NCBI RefSeq assembly: GCF_000964085.1
Contig: NZ_JZRB01000026.1
Coordinates: 1-49,204 of the forward strand
Length of the DNA: 49,204 bases
Reading direction: 5' to 3'
Source: Luteibacter yeojuensis
GTDB taxonomy: Bacteria > Pseudomonadota > Gammaproteobacteria > Xanthomonadales > Rhodanobacteraceae
In this document: one piece after another, positions 49,106 through 49,204 of the stretch
How positions within the stretch are numbered: the stretch's first letter is position 1
Layout of the letters: each line of letters opens with the position of its first letter
Translations under genes and position numbers: made by a program
Notes under the pieces: generated by a model
What the model was told of the DNA's origin: nothing
Database searches by the model: none
What the model saw: the letters and a program-made list of their open reading frames with translations, nothing else

Positions 49106-49204
49106 GACTCGGTGGCGGGTGGGCCCCTGGGGCCGACATGAGCGGAGGGCCGCGCAACGCAACGTAATGGCCAAAGCGCAGCTACGGCCCGGTCCGCAGG
49201 TCCG
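49106..49204. repeat. Long palindromic repeat element, copy 2 (cut by the window edge)
   Basis: GACTCGGTGGCGGGTGGGCC onward matches the reverse complement of copy 1 through GGGGCCGACATGAGCGGAGGGCCGC. It then diverges over about 30 bp and matches again at CTACGGCCCGGTCCGCAGG to the end of the window. The closing arm would lie beyond 49204. Confidence 0.8.

Overview
The window is about 49.2 kb of GC-rich DNA and is almost wall-to-wall coding. Gene content suggests a gammaproteobacterium of the Xanthomonadales, most likely Rhodanobacteraceae (Luteibacter/Dyella/Rhodanobacter-like). The pointers are a MetX-type serine/homoserine acyltransferase, kynurenine monooxygenase, an emr-type efflux operon led by MarR, a complete ccm operon, a CRP/Clp-type box and abundant TGTAGGAG REP-like repeats. 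There is no 16S gene, so this is inference from content only. It looks like ordinary chromosome with a small accessory patch at 19.0-20.3 kb and a repeat/transposase-remnant patch at the right edge.

Layout. 0-2.2 kb: two tandem glycine-zipper lipoproteins (minus) and TatD. 2.3-7.0 kb: a four-gene tripartite drug-efflux operon (MarR, outer-membrane lipoprotein, EmrA-like, EmrB-like) with a perfect MarR-type palindrome at its promoter and every junction overlapping by 4 bp. 7.1-9.1 kb: PhaR and kynurenine 3-monooxygenase. 9.3-15.7 kb: ccmABCDEFGHI, complete System I cytochrome c maturation. 15.7-17.5 kb: MetX-family acyltransferase (probably serine O-succinyltransferase) followed by a cysteine-dioxygenase-type enzyme and tRNA-Leu(CAA). 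17.7-19.0 kb: soluble PAS-PAS chemoreceptor under a perfect CRP/Clp box. 19.0-20.3 kb: DUF3800 protein and a short HicB-like protein of different base composition. 20.3-26.3 kb: a conserved hypothetical, a membrane-anchored SUMF1-type protein, RNase D, tRNA-Ala(CGC), MarC, FtrA and a rhodanese. 26.4-32.0 kb: pgaABCD, poly-N-acetylglucosamine biofilm matrix synthesis and export.

32.1-43.1 kb is the most interesting part. A natural EgtB-EgtD fusion (ergothioneine synthesis) and a DUF427 gene lie next to a long minus-strand operon: periplasmic hypothetical, fatty-acid desaturase, FAD oxidoreductase, DUF1365, cyclopropane synthase, DUF1295 and a second cyclopropane-type methyltransferase. A divergent SigK-like ECF sigma factor and its RskA-type anti-sigma factor head the cluster. 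This gene set mirrors the sigK-rskA/Rv0446c-Rv0449c locus of Mycobacterium tuberculosis and suggests an envelope-stress-controlled lipid methylation module.

43.2-48.6 kb: a membrane diguanylate cyclase with an intact I-site (a possible activator of PgaCD), then a secreted VWA protein, a second ECF sigma factor, a Pro/Ala-rich membrane anti-sigma-like protein and a YigZ/IMPACT protein in one operon. 48.6-49.2 kb holds no intact gene: it carries a long palindromic repeat, the decayed end of a REP-associated (RAYT-like) transposase, and a second copy of the repeat cut by the window edge.
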